From a virus, in IMG/VR virus record IMGVR_UViG_3300017751_002750, positions 1-38,024 of that record: a stretch of DNA of 38,024 nt, one strand, 5' to 3'. Both the position numbers and the translations under genes were made by a program. The notes beneath the pieces were generated by a model. That model saw only the letters and a program-made list of their open reading frames with translations. It made no database searches and was not told the DNA's origin. Numbering within the stretch: the stretch's first letter is position 1; every line of letters starts with the position of its first letter. Shown one piece after another: positions 20,867 through 27,794 of this stretch.

Positions 20867-22369
20867 TTATATATTTATATCATACACATTGTAGTTAAAT
20901 TTCTCTTTAGCATATATTTTAATGCGCTCTGCCGCATGAACCAAGGTATAGTTCTTCTTACTCTTCCAATGTAAATCATCTGCAATATCATATACTTTAG
21001 TATTTATCCCATCTGCAGATTTTCTTAAGCCACGACCAATACTCTGTAATACTCTAATTTGTGACTTAGATGGGCTCGCGAAAATTATATTATGAAGGCG
21101 TTTAATATTAATACCAGTTGAAAAAGTACCCATAGAAGCAACGATAATAGCGTCATCCTGTCCTTCAGTAATAGCCCTAATCTCTTCCCTAGTGTCGACA
21201 TCCGTTTCGCCACTGACATAGAATAATCTCCTCTCTATAATATCCATCTTTTTAAATTTTTCTTGTAACATGTTATGTAGAGGTTTTCCGTGTTTATCAA
21301 CATATTGGAAAAGTATGAGTGTATTACCTTCACAGTCCATAGCGAGATTAGAAATAAAGTTATTTCTTGGTTCATACTTAACTATGAAATCCATCTCAGC
21401 CTGATAGTCCCTCTTTACTTTACAATATTCATCTGCATATTTTAGTAGTAATATATTAATATCTAATTTTGCCAGATCGTTACTATCCATTAACTTTTTA
21501 GTAGTGGTTACTTTATGTACAGGGCCGAATAAGCCTTCTAATACTAATTGATGTGTCTGTGTTCCATCCAAAGTACCAGTAGTACCCATACGAAATTTAC
21601 ATTCGGTGCATTTTTCTAATATAGCAGTCAAAGATTTAGCTTTAAATGAATGCGCTTCATCTCCAATCACCATACCATAATGCTGAAACCACCCTGCTTT
21701 TTCTTTATATATTGATTGCCATGTAGTAATAACCACTCTATTCTGTATGTTATACTTCTCTCTGCCAGCATAAATTTTGTGACAATTTTCATCCACATTC
21801 CATTCGTCAAATTGAGAATAGTCTGCAAAATCAGAATACATCTGTTCTACAAGAGATGTTGTGGGTACTATTAACAATACATTCTTATCAGACGCCTCTA
21901 AAAAGAAACGAATAGCCATGTAAATAATAAGTGATTTACCAGAAGCTGTAGGGGATAGTAGTAACGATTGTCCATTACTAAGTGCATGTTCAAGCGCATC
22001 TAATTGATATCCACGGGGTTCTATTTTATTACCACCTGCAGTCAAAGTTAGTTCATTTACTAACGCTTCTATATCAACAAGATTTTTAGAACCTGCCATA
22101 CCATAAGTAGAATTATTATCCAATTCCACATCATAAGATCGGGCAGCTGCAAATTCGTATAGGTATTTAAACAGACCTGTATAGAGAGTTTTCTTTCTTA
22201 GGTCGTATAAACGTATCTTACCATCCCACATGCGATTTTTATATGCTGGCATAAATTTATAACCAGGCACAAAGAAACAGAAGTGTTCAGCTAATTCCTG
22301 TTCTATAGATGGTTCTGTGAGTATTTCTAAGAAAGATTCGTTCTTCTTTCTGACTTTTATTTTATCCAT
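20867..22369 (-). CDS. uvsW: UvsW-type RNA-DNA/DNA helicase
   Basis: A 500-aa superfamily 2 helicase colinear with T4 UvsW. The N-terminal domain has FVPGYKFMPAYKNRMWDGKI. RecA domain 1 has IEPRGYQLDALEHALS (Q motif), Walker A LSPTASGKSLIIY, GDEAH (motif II) and GTTGTL (motif III). RecA domain 2 has SMGTFSTGINIKRLHN and motif VI VLQSIGRGLRKS. It unwinds branched DNA and R-loops and shifts replication from origin-dependent to recombination-dependent mode. The start overlaps the stop of the preceding glycosyltransferase gene by one base (TAATG). Confidence 0.96.
   Translation of the reverse strand: MDKIKVRKKNESFLEILTEPSIEQELAEHFCFFVPGYKFMPAYKNRMWDGKIRLYDLRKKTLYTGLFKYLYEFAAARSYDVELDNNSTYGMAGSKNLVDIEALVNELTLTAGGNKIEPRGYQLDALEHALSNGQSLLLSPTASGKSLIIYMAIRFFLEASDKNVLLIVPTTSLVEQMYSDFADYSQFDEWNVDENCHKIYAGREKYNIQNRVVITTWQSIYKEKAGWFQHYGMVIGDEAHSFKAKSLTAILEKCTECKFRMGTTGTLDGTQTHQLVLEGLFGPVHKVTTTKKLMDSNDLAKLDINILLLKYADEYCKVKRDYQAEMDFIVKYEPRNNFISNLAMDCEGNTLILFQYVDKHGKPLHNMLQEKFKKMDIIERRLFYVSGETDVDTREEIRAITEGQDDAIIVASMGTFSTGINIKRLHNIIFASPSKSQIRVLQSIGRGLRKSADGINTKVYDIADDLHWKSKKNYTLVHAAERIKIYAKEKFNYNVYDINI
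20872..20879 (-). promoter_or_regulatory. TATAAATA late-type box before Sm-like protein B
   Basis: TATAAATA on the minus strand, six bases before the ATG at 20865 and inside the end of uvsW. If used, the mRNA would be leaderless, so function is uncertain in this AT-rich DNA. Confidence 0.4.
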
Positions 22370-23292
22370 TAAAGCAATTCTTGTAATCTATTCATAGTAG
22401 TATCTATATCGCTACAAAGGTATTCAAAAATATAGTAACACAAAAACTTTCGTGTTAATTCTTTATCATACCAACTAAGGTCATTTATGAAACCTCTTAA
22501 TTGCACAGGTGAACGCATATCCTTAGTTACCCAATGGTAGTCTGGATGGCCGTATGTTATCATCGGCACCTCGTGCATCATACATTCAATTCCCGCTGTA
22601 CTATTATCTAATATAGCTACTCGGGTCTTAGGTAGTACTGAGTGTATTGCGGTAAACCCTCTCAGTATTTGTATATCCATTTCCTTCCACTTCTTCATTA
22701 ACTTCTTTTCGTCTAATGTCTTAGGTTTATATTTTGGATGCAATTTAAGAACTACATTTTCACCTTCAAGTTTATCTAAGATTCTATCTATTCTCTGTAT
22801 ATGCCCAGGCCAACCAAAACCATCAACAGTTTCATCACCAGGCATTTGACCAATAACAAGTATGTGGTCATCTGTTATGTCATCTACTTCATCCCAACCA
22901 TTTATTAATATTGATTGGTCCCACTTATTAGCTCTTCTTAAAATTAAAGATTTTATTTCATTAATTTCTGAATTATCATAGTTTCTCCAATCACTAATAA
23001 CCGTAGGGTCTATAAACGCCATATCTGAGCTATTTGCATATCCATTTCTATCTATTTGGAAGTGTTGACTTGTAGGTGCGGTTGGTTTAAATATGAGACT
23101 ATTCTCTGGCATATCAGGTTCTAGGTCTCTGCAAGTATGGTTATATATGTGCAGATCTGGATTATCACCTTCGGTGTGTCCCATCATCTCTAACGAGTGT
23201 CTAATCATATTTGCTGCATATGCAAACTGGCCCTGGAAGGTATACCTATGTTCGTATATTTTAAATTCCACTGGTGAATTTTCTCCATTCAA
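22369..23292 (-). CDS. glycosyltransferase of the capsule-synthesis (KpsC/KpsS) type
   Basis: A 307-aa GT-B-like protein. HILVIGQMPGDETVDGFGWP near residues 142-161 and VVLKLHPKYKPKTLD resemble the 'lvplQ.pgD...' and 'kpHP' blocks of the Capsule_synth family of Kdo-type transferases. VLPKTRVAILDNSTAGIECM then HEVPMITYG (about 224-252) is the nucleotide-sugar site with 'NSTAG.E...h..P.i..G'. It is inserted between uvsY and uvsW, which adjoin in T4, overlapping the first by 32 bases and the second by one. The acceptor is unknown: phage DNA, host surface glycan and phage protein are all possible. Confidence 0.7.
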   Translation of the reverse strand: MNGENSPVEFKIYEHRYTFQGQFAYAANMIRHSLEMMGHTEGDNPDLHIYNHTCRDLEPDMPENSLIFKPTAPTSQHFQIDRNGYANSSDMAFIDPTVISDWRNYDNSEINEIKSLILRRANKWDQSILINGWDEVDDITDDHILVIGQMPGDETVDGFGWPGHIQRIDRILDKLEGENVVLKLHPKYKPKTLDEKKLMKKWKEMDIQILRGFTAIHSVLPKTRVAILDNSTAGIECMMHEVPMITYGHPDYHWVTKDMRSPVQLRGFINDLSWYDKELTRKFLCYYIFEYLCSDIDTTMNRLQELL

Positions 23293-23707
23293 TCATATTC
23301 TTGATATTCTGATGGCGCCACTTAATATTTTCCATTATCTCTTTAAGAGTATCACACATTTCTTTTTGATACTCCATCTTTGCTTGATGGCCTTGAATGA
23401 TAGGGTCAGCATCATACCACTTATCCATATCACCTTTTAAGACAGTTAACCCATTAAGTGGATCATAGTCCCAACCTTTGGAGTCCATTTCTTCTTTGGA
23501 TAATTTGCCGTTATAGTGCATGAATTTGTCTCTAAGTATTACTTTGAAGTCTAGTTCTAGTTTCTTCAGTTTCATCTTATTGACACTGTATAGTTCTAAG
23601 TATTTGGAGTGAAGTTTGGCAGAGTCACGAGAAGATTCATCCAATCTCATTTCATCTATGAGTGAATCTTTCTTCCACATTTCTAAAATTTTTTCTAAGT
23701 TATTCAT
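23261..23707 (-). CDS. uvsY: recombination mediator UvsY
   Basis: A 148-aa protein matching T4 UvsY in size and layout: LEKILEMWKKDSLIDEMRLD at the start (T4: LQEELKKDVFIDSTKL), then LHSKYLELYSVNKMKLKKLE, KGDMDKWYDADPII and the C-terminal IKWRHQNIKNMIEWRKFTSG (T4: IKHIQDMRAFEAG). It helps load the RecA-like UvsX on gp32-coated single-stranded DNA. UvsX and gp32 are not in this window. It has its own early promoter at 23747-23775. Confidence 0.9.
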   Translation of the reverse strand: MNNLEKILEMWKKDSLIDEMRLDESSRDSAKLHSKYLELYSVNKMKLKKLELDFKVILRDKFMHYNGKLSKEEMDSKGWDYDPLNGLTVLKGDMDKWYDADPIIQGHQAKMEYQKEMCDTLKEIMENIKWRHQNIKNMIEWRKFTSGI

Positions 23708-23726
23708 AATATACCCATGGTTTAAA

Positions 23727-23748
23727 ATAGTGCTGTTTTAAGTACTAT
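23727..23748. other. inverted repeat over the uvsY transcription start
   Basis: ATAGTGCT (23727-23734) and AGTACTAT (23741-23748) form an 8-bp dyad with one G-T pair and a 6-bp loop. It overlaps the end of the -10 box and the predicted start site, so it could be an operator or a 5' structure. Confidence 0.35.
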
Positions 23749-23775
23749 TATACTACAAAACCAGACAAAAGTAAA
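23747..23775 (-). promoter_or_regulatory. sigma70-type early promoter of uvsY
   Basis: TTTACT (23770-23775), 17-bp spacer, TATAAT (23747-23752) on the minus strand. It would serve uvsY, the glycosyltransferase gene and uvsW. Confidence 0.85.
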
Positions 23776-23780
23776 CCATT

Positions 23781-24251
23781 TTATTTAATATCGTAATATG
23801 TATATTTAAATGATGCGTCTGCTTGTAAATATTCAATGTCTGTTTGTTGTGTTGAAAATTCTACTGCGGATAAACTTGTAGGGAAACAATCTCTAAAGGT
23901 AATTTCTTTAGTTACATTGTTATGTGATGATAGTACCGATAATGTGGCATCAAATTTATATGACTCAGCATCTGCAGAATTAATGATGCTATGCATCCAA
24001 TTATATAGCTCAACATAGTTATCCATATCTTCGGTTACATTAAACCGTACAGCTAATTCATCAAAAGTTAACCGATCACCAGTCATGGCAATATTAACAC
24101 CTCTATATGGTACATTAGATTCGGGCAGTGTTATACCCGGCAGTGTTACTGCAGTACAAAAATATTCTAAATTGGGAAACTGTTTGGCATCAACTTGAAA
24201 TTGAAACCCTACAGGACTTAAAAAGTTTTTATTTGTTGTCAGTGTCGCCAT
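23781..24251 (-). CDS. tail-tube (gp19-like) paralogue
   Basis: A 156-aa protein with the T4 gp19 fold pattern. VTLPGITLPESNVPYRGVNI corresponds to MPASVISPIMVPFRGRQLQI in the tail tube at 29352-29879. AMTGDRLTFDELAVRFNVTE and RDCFPTSLSAVEFSTQQTDI also align with that protein. gp19-like folds occur in the tube and in baseplate-tube junction proteins (gp48, gp54). This gene is separated from the main tail block by the head genes, so it may be a second tube or a junction protein. The 30-aa gene overlaps its start by 23 bases and carries a late box. Confidence 0.8.
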   Translation of the reverse strand: MATLTTNKNFLSPVGFQFQVDAKQFPNLEYFCTAVTLPGITLPESNVPYRGVNIAMTGDRLTFDELAVRFNVTEDMDNYVELYNWMHSIINSADAESYKFDATLSVLSSHNNVTKEITFRDCFPTSLSAVEFSTQQTDIEYLQADASFKYTYYDIK

Positions 24252-24321
24252 CTTTTTCCTCGTCTTCTTCTTCTAATAAACCCCACCAATTCCATCGGCC
24301 GTCTTGAGTATTATCTTCCAT
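24229..24321 (-). CDS. 30-aa acidic, tryptophan-rich peptide
   Basis: A short ORF: MEDNTQDGRWNWWGLLEEED followed by EEKDGDTDNK. Three Trp lie within four residues, and half of the chain is Asp or Glu. It lies between the gp23 terminator and the tail-tube paralogue, overlaps the latter's start by 23 bases, and begins six bases after a TATAAATA box. The arrangement of late box, short ORF and structural gene argues for translation, perhaps mainly to couple the paralogue. I know of no homologue. Confidence 0.5.
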   Translation of the reverse strand: MEDNTQDGRWNWWGLLEEEDEEKDGDTDNK

Positions 24322-24326
24322 AGTAT

Positions 24327-24334
24327 TATTTATA
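24327..24334 (-). promoter_or_regulatory. T4-type late promoter box of the tail-tube paralogue unit
   Basis: TATAAATA on the minus strand, directly after the gp23 terminator and six bases before the ATG of the 30-aa gene. The paralogue's own ATG is 76 bases downstream. Confidence 0.65.
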
Positions 24335-24336
24335 AC

Positions 24337-24366
24337 ATAAAAAAAGGGGAACCGAAGTCCCCCTTT
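24337..24366 (-). terminator. intrinsic terminator after gp23
   Basis: On the minus strand AAAGGGG and CCCCTTT flank an inner stem closed by a C(TTCG)G tetraloop, and a T run follows. It starts 22 bases past the gp23 stop. A strong terminator after the most highly expressed structural gene. Confidence 0.93.
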
Positions 24367-24388
24367 AGTTGAATCAAGAAGTCGATTC

Positions 24389-25723
24389 TTATGCAGAAAC
24401 CATAAGGTCGTCAACTCTAAAGATTCTGAAGTATGGGTTAGAACGGTTAGTACCAGCTCCATCAGCAGTTCCCACGAATGGGTTCTGTTGCATTCCATAT
24501 CTTGTTTTGAATCCGATTCTAGGTTGGAAGTCATTCTCACCAACTGCTTTGACCATAGTTAATGGTACGTATGGGCAGTAGAAAAGACCTGCGTCATATG
24601 GGTTAGTTCCTCTGTAACCAACACATACGAAGTTAGCAGTAGCATATGGATCAACATATACTTTCATTCTTCCGTTAAGAACACCAGCAAAAGTATTACC
24701 AGTATCGTCAACATTCAAGCCAGTAGACAATGCAGGAGAGTAGTCCATCATACCAGCAGCTGCAAGAGCAGAAGCTACGTCTGAAGAAACCAATACAAAG
24801 TTACCTTTGCCTCTTCTTGTGTCTAGAGCAATCTTGTTAGACTCTCTTTCGATTTGCATGATAAGACCTTTGAACTTCTCAGCCATCCATCTGCCATCGC
24901 TATCAGTATCAACATCGAAGACACCTTTAGTAGCAACGTTAGAAGTCTGTGCACCAAGATTAGCTTTCTGATAAACTGTTCTAATCAACTCTCTATTGAT
25001 TTCCGCTAGGATTTCAGAAGAAAGAATATTAGCCAGTTCAGCTTCAGCGTCTAGTCCGTGTACAGCTTTAAGGTCTTGAGCGAGTTCCATTGTGTACTCA
25101 GCTTTCAGAGCTCTTGACTTAGCAGTAACAGTTGCTTTTTCGATTGAGAAAGCCATCTCACCGAAAGCACCGTCACCAGTTTCGCCAACACCCAATCTTT
25201 CAGCAGCGTCTGTAGACATTGCAGAACCGAAAGTATTAACGATGTCTGCTTCATCACCGATGTCACCATCAGTATCAGCGTCAGCAACACCTTCAAGACC
25301 AGTAGGTCCAGCTTGTTGAGTACCAGTACCAGAGAATCCAGAATCAGCTTCAGAGTGAAGTGCTTCTGTACCACCTTGAGTACTGTATCTTGATTTCATT
25401 GCAAAGATAAGTCCAGTAGGACCAGTCATTGGCTGAACACCAGCGATATCATAAGCGATGAGGTTAGGCATTGCACGTCTTACCAAAGAGATAAGAACTG
25501 GATCAAAAGTAGCGATATCACTACCTGCCTGATTATTAGCAGCAGCCGCTTCACCTAAGAAGTTGCCTTGACTGTGTGCAGCTTGCTCTTTGAGTGCTGC
25601 TTCTTGGTTCTCCAACAATCTAGCTGTAGTAGCTTTCTTGTGCTTGTCAGCAATACTAGGCACGTCGTCGTGTTCTAGTACTGGAGCCCACTTTTCCATT
25701 AAGTTTGAATCTGCGTTAAACAT
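24389..25723 (-). CDS. 23: major capsid protein (T4 gp23)
   Basis: A 444-aa HK97-fold capsid protein. The N-terminus MFNADSNLMEKWAPVLEHDD and the block VLISLVRRAMPNLIAYDIAG (the 'RR..PnLia.di.GVQPM' block) are typical of gp23 of T4-like phages. T4 gp23 is trimmed by protease gp21 after a (L/I)xE site; NFLGE at residues 54-58 followed by AAAANN is a matching site, giving a mature protein of about 386 aa. It forms the hexamers of the head. A terminator follows the gene. It lies downstream of the scaffold and protease genes as in T4. Confidence 0.97.
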   Translation of the reverse strand: MFNADSNLMEKWAPVLEHDDVPSIADKHKKATTARLLENQEAALKEQAAHSQGNFLGEAAAANNQAGSDIATFDPVLISLVRRAMPNLIAYDIAGVQPMTGPTGLIFAMKSRYSTQGGTEALHSEADSGFSGTGTQQAGPTGLEGVADADTDGDIGDEADIVNTFGSAMSTDAAERLGVGETGDGAFGEMAFSIEKATVTAKSRALKAEYTMELAQDLKAVHGLDAEAELANILSSEILAEINRELIRTVYQKANLGAQTSNVATKGVFDVDTDSDGRWMAEKFKGLIMQIERESNKIALDTRRGKGNFVLVSSDVASALAAAGMMDYSPALSTGLNVDDTGNTFAGVLNGRMKVYVDPYATANFVCVGYRGTNPYDAGLFYCPYVPLTMVKAVGENDFQPRIGFKTRYGMQQNPFVGTADGAGTNRSNPYFRIFRVDDLMVSA

Positions 25724-25743
25724 TTTTGTTTTCCCCTATTAGA

Positions 25744-26904
25744 TTACTTGTTAAATTTTGAGATTGCTTGTGTGTATCTTGACATAGTGTCACTAACATC
25801 GGCCGGAGCCTCGTCAGTACCAGCTACGTTCGATACTTCATCAGATGATTCACTAATTGCTTTAGTAAAGTATGACTCTTTGATAACTTTAACTTTCATT
25901 TCAAAAGTTTCTTTATCATCGAATTCGATATCTTCAACCAAAGTACCTAGTTTCTCAGCCTCTGTATCGGCAAGCCCTGATGATTGTTCTCTTACTACCT
26001 CAGCTCTTTCCAAAGTTTGAACTGATTCATGTAGTTTGATATTATCATCTGTGGTTTTGTTTAATGTTTCTTCTAGTTCAGCAACTTGACCGGCGAGTTC
26101 GTCTACCAAGTCCACCTTACCTTCAGGTACATCGATATAATGTTCTTTGAACACTGATTGTAAAGAAGTCATAAAGTCTTCAGCAATTTCAGTCCTAAGA
26201 CCTTCTGTTACTGCAACTTCATTCGTTTCCATCCAGTTAGAAACAACATAGTTTAAGTAAGAATCAACTTTCTCAACTAATTCGTTTTTAACGTCTGAAA
26301 CTTCTTCTTCAAGATTTTGCGCATACTCAGTTTCAAGCCTTTCAACTTCATTAGCCAACTTACTAGTAAGTACAGCTTCAAAAATTGCTCCAGCTTTGCC
26401 ACGGAACCCATCAGATAGAGTTGCTTCTTCAGCGATTACTGCATCTAAATCTTCCTCAAAGTCAACGGACTCAACTTTAGCTTTCGCCTTAAGTTCGTTT
26501 TTCTTCTGTGGAGCTGATTTAATTGCTTTGTCAACGTCATCGATAGATTTCTTTTCGTTATCTTCCATTTCGTCAACTTTCGCCATTTTAGCAAAAATCT
26601 TCTGCGCATCTTCTTTTCTAGCGGCCTTCAACATGTCAACAGCTGCTTGAATTACTCCAGCTTTAGTTTTGGGAATAGAAATCTCTTTGACTTCAGGTTC
26701 TTCGTCTTCATCGTCTTCCTCATCGGCTGACTCTTCGACTTCTTCCTCGTCATCTTCGTCTTCTTCTTCCTTTACTTTAGCTTCAAGAACTTCTTCGTCT
26801 TCAACTTGTTGGTCTTCAACGAGCTCGTTCTCAAGCTCTTCAGCATCTTGTTGAATGTCTTCAGACACTAGTTCATTTTCTAGTTTATTTTCGTCTATTG
26901 ACAT
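25744..26904 (-). CDS. 22: prohead scaffold core protein (T4 gp22)
   Basis: A 386-aa, extremely acidic, mostly helical protein. Residues 1-75 are dominated by Glu and Asp (EEEDEDDEEEVEESADEEDD). The rest is Lys/Glu/Ala-rich with coiled-coil regions such as VDELAGQVAELEETLNKTT. It ends AISKFNK. Scaffold proteins fill the prohead and are then degraded by gp21, consistent with the many LxE-type sites. It is longer than T4 gp22 (about 270), mainly by the acidic N-terminal part. Position between protease and capsid genes supports the call. Confidence 0.93.
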   Translation of the reverse strand: MSIDENKLENELVSEDIQQDAEELENELVEDQQVEDEEVLEAKVKEEEDEDDEEEVEESADEEDDEDEEPEVKEISIPKTKAGVIQAAVDMLKAARKEDAQKIFAKMAKVDEMEDNEKKSIDDVDKAIKSAPQKKNELKAKAKVESVDFEEDLDAVIAEEATLSDGFRGKAGAIFEAVLTSKLANEVERLETEYAQNLEEEVSDVKNELVEKVDSYLNYVVSNWMETNEVAVTEGLRTEIAEDFMTSLQSVFKEHYIDVPEGKVDLVDELAGQVAELEETLNKTTDDNIKLHESVQTLERAEVVREQSSGLADTEAEKLGTLVEDIEFDDKETFEMKVKVIKESYFTKAISESSDEVSNVAGTDEAPADVSDTMSRYTQAISKFNK

Positions 26905-26919
26905 TTGTATTCTCCTATT

Positions 26920-27576
26920 TTAAGAATTTACAAGTTTAGAGAGGAAATTCTTAAAAGCTTTAATCTCAATATCAGATGAACCAATACCTCGAGCTTCTTT
27001 TATTTCAGTCTCAATTTCTTCAATTTCTTGTGGACAAAGTACACCATTATTCCATACCCACTCAACACCTTCCATGATTCCATTGACAAACGCCTCTGGA
27101 GCACTAGGGTCTTGAACGATATCGACTGTTGAAAGCATAAAATCTTTACCAACATGCGATGTGCCTTGCTTATTCACAAGAGTTCCCATACCACGACTTG
27201 ATACACCAAGCTTAACTCCACCTTCAAGTAGACCTTCAACGATCTTGCCCATAGGGGTATTAAGTATTGATGCCTTTCCAATAACATTACTTCCTTCAAA
27301 TTTGAGTTCAGTAATCTTATGTGAAACTTTGTCAAGATTAATTGTAGGGCCTTCTGGATGATTTAACTCTCCGACTGCTCTACCTGTCTTGACTTGTTCT
27401 GTTACGTATTTATTAACGGCACCTTCAAGTATTGACTTTTCATATACTCTACCGTTTCTATTCTTTTTATCGGCTTGCATAAACACGCCTTCGATGACAT
27501 ACGTTTTGCCACCGTCTTTAGTTTTTTCAGTAATAACCTGAAGGTTACTATCATGATACTCACTTATTAGTCTCAT
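26920..27576 (-). CDS. 21: prohead protease (T4 gp21)
   Basis: A 218-aa serine protease of the herpesvirus-assemblin-like fold. The catalytic His is in VGELNHPEGPTINL (H73) and the Ser in KLGVSSRGMGTL (S126/S127). NRNGRVYEKSIL and DIVQDPSAPEAF are also conserved. It cleaves scaffold, core and capsid proteins during head maturation. It sits between gp67 and gp22, the T4 order. Confidence 0.96.
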   Translation of the reverse strand: MRLISEYHDSNLQVITEKTKDGGKTYVIEGVFMQADKKNRNGRVYEKSILEGAVNKYVTEQVKTGRAVGELNHPEGPTINLDKVSHKITELKFEGSNVIGKASILNTPMGKIVEGLLEGGVKLGVSSRGMGTLVNKQGTSHVGKDFMLSTVDIVQDPSAPEAFVNGIMEGVEWVWNNGVLCPQEIEEIETEIKEARGIGSSDIEIKAFKNFLSKLVNS

Positions 27577-27593
27577 TATAGTTTATCCTATAT

Positions 27594-27761
27594 TTACTCT
27601 TCTGACTCTGTATCAGAAGGTTTGCCCATAGTAGATGCAATTTCTATTTTTCTAGCATCTATAGCGGCTTGTAATTTATCTGCAATAACACCATCAAACT
27701 GCTTATTAGCAGTAACATTATCGCCTTTTCCAACATTATCAATTAATTCTTCAATACTCAT
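27594..27761 (-). CDS. 67: prohead core protein (T4 gp67-like)
   Basis: A 55-aa protein: MSIEELIDNVGKGDNVTANK, then QFDGVIADKLQAAIDARKIE and IASTM, with an acidic tail TESEE. T4 gp67 begins similarly (short acidic helix, then '...f..im..k..a.ie.kKieiA.s') and has a very acidic end. Location between portal gp20 and protease gp21 is exactly that of T4 gene 67; gene 68 is not seen. It helps shape the prohead core and is cleaved by gp21. AGGAG precedes the ATG by 9 nt and a late box lies at 27782-27789. Confidence 0.85.
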   Translation of the reverse strand: MSIEELIDNVGKGDNVTANKQFDGVIADKLQAAIDARKIEIASTMGKPSDTESEE

Positions 27762-27781
27762 TATCATATTCTCCTAGTATA

Positions 27782-27789
27782 TATTTATA
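27782..27789 (-). promoter_or_regulatory. T4-type late promoter box before gp67
   Basis: TATAAATA on the minus strand in the gp20-gp67 gap, 21 bases before the gp67 ATG and followed by AGGAG. It would drive gp67-gp21-gp22-gp23. Confidence 0.75.
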
Positions 27790-27794
27790 ATATT

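Noticed and set aside
26669-26854. Serine-rich plus-strand ORF opposite the scaffold gene.
   Set aside because: Pure shadow of GAA/GAC/GAT-rich codons in the acidic part of gp22.
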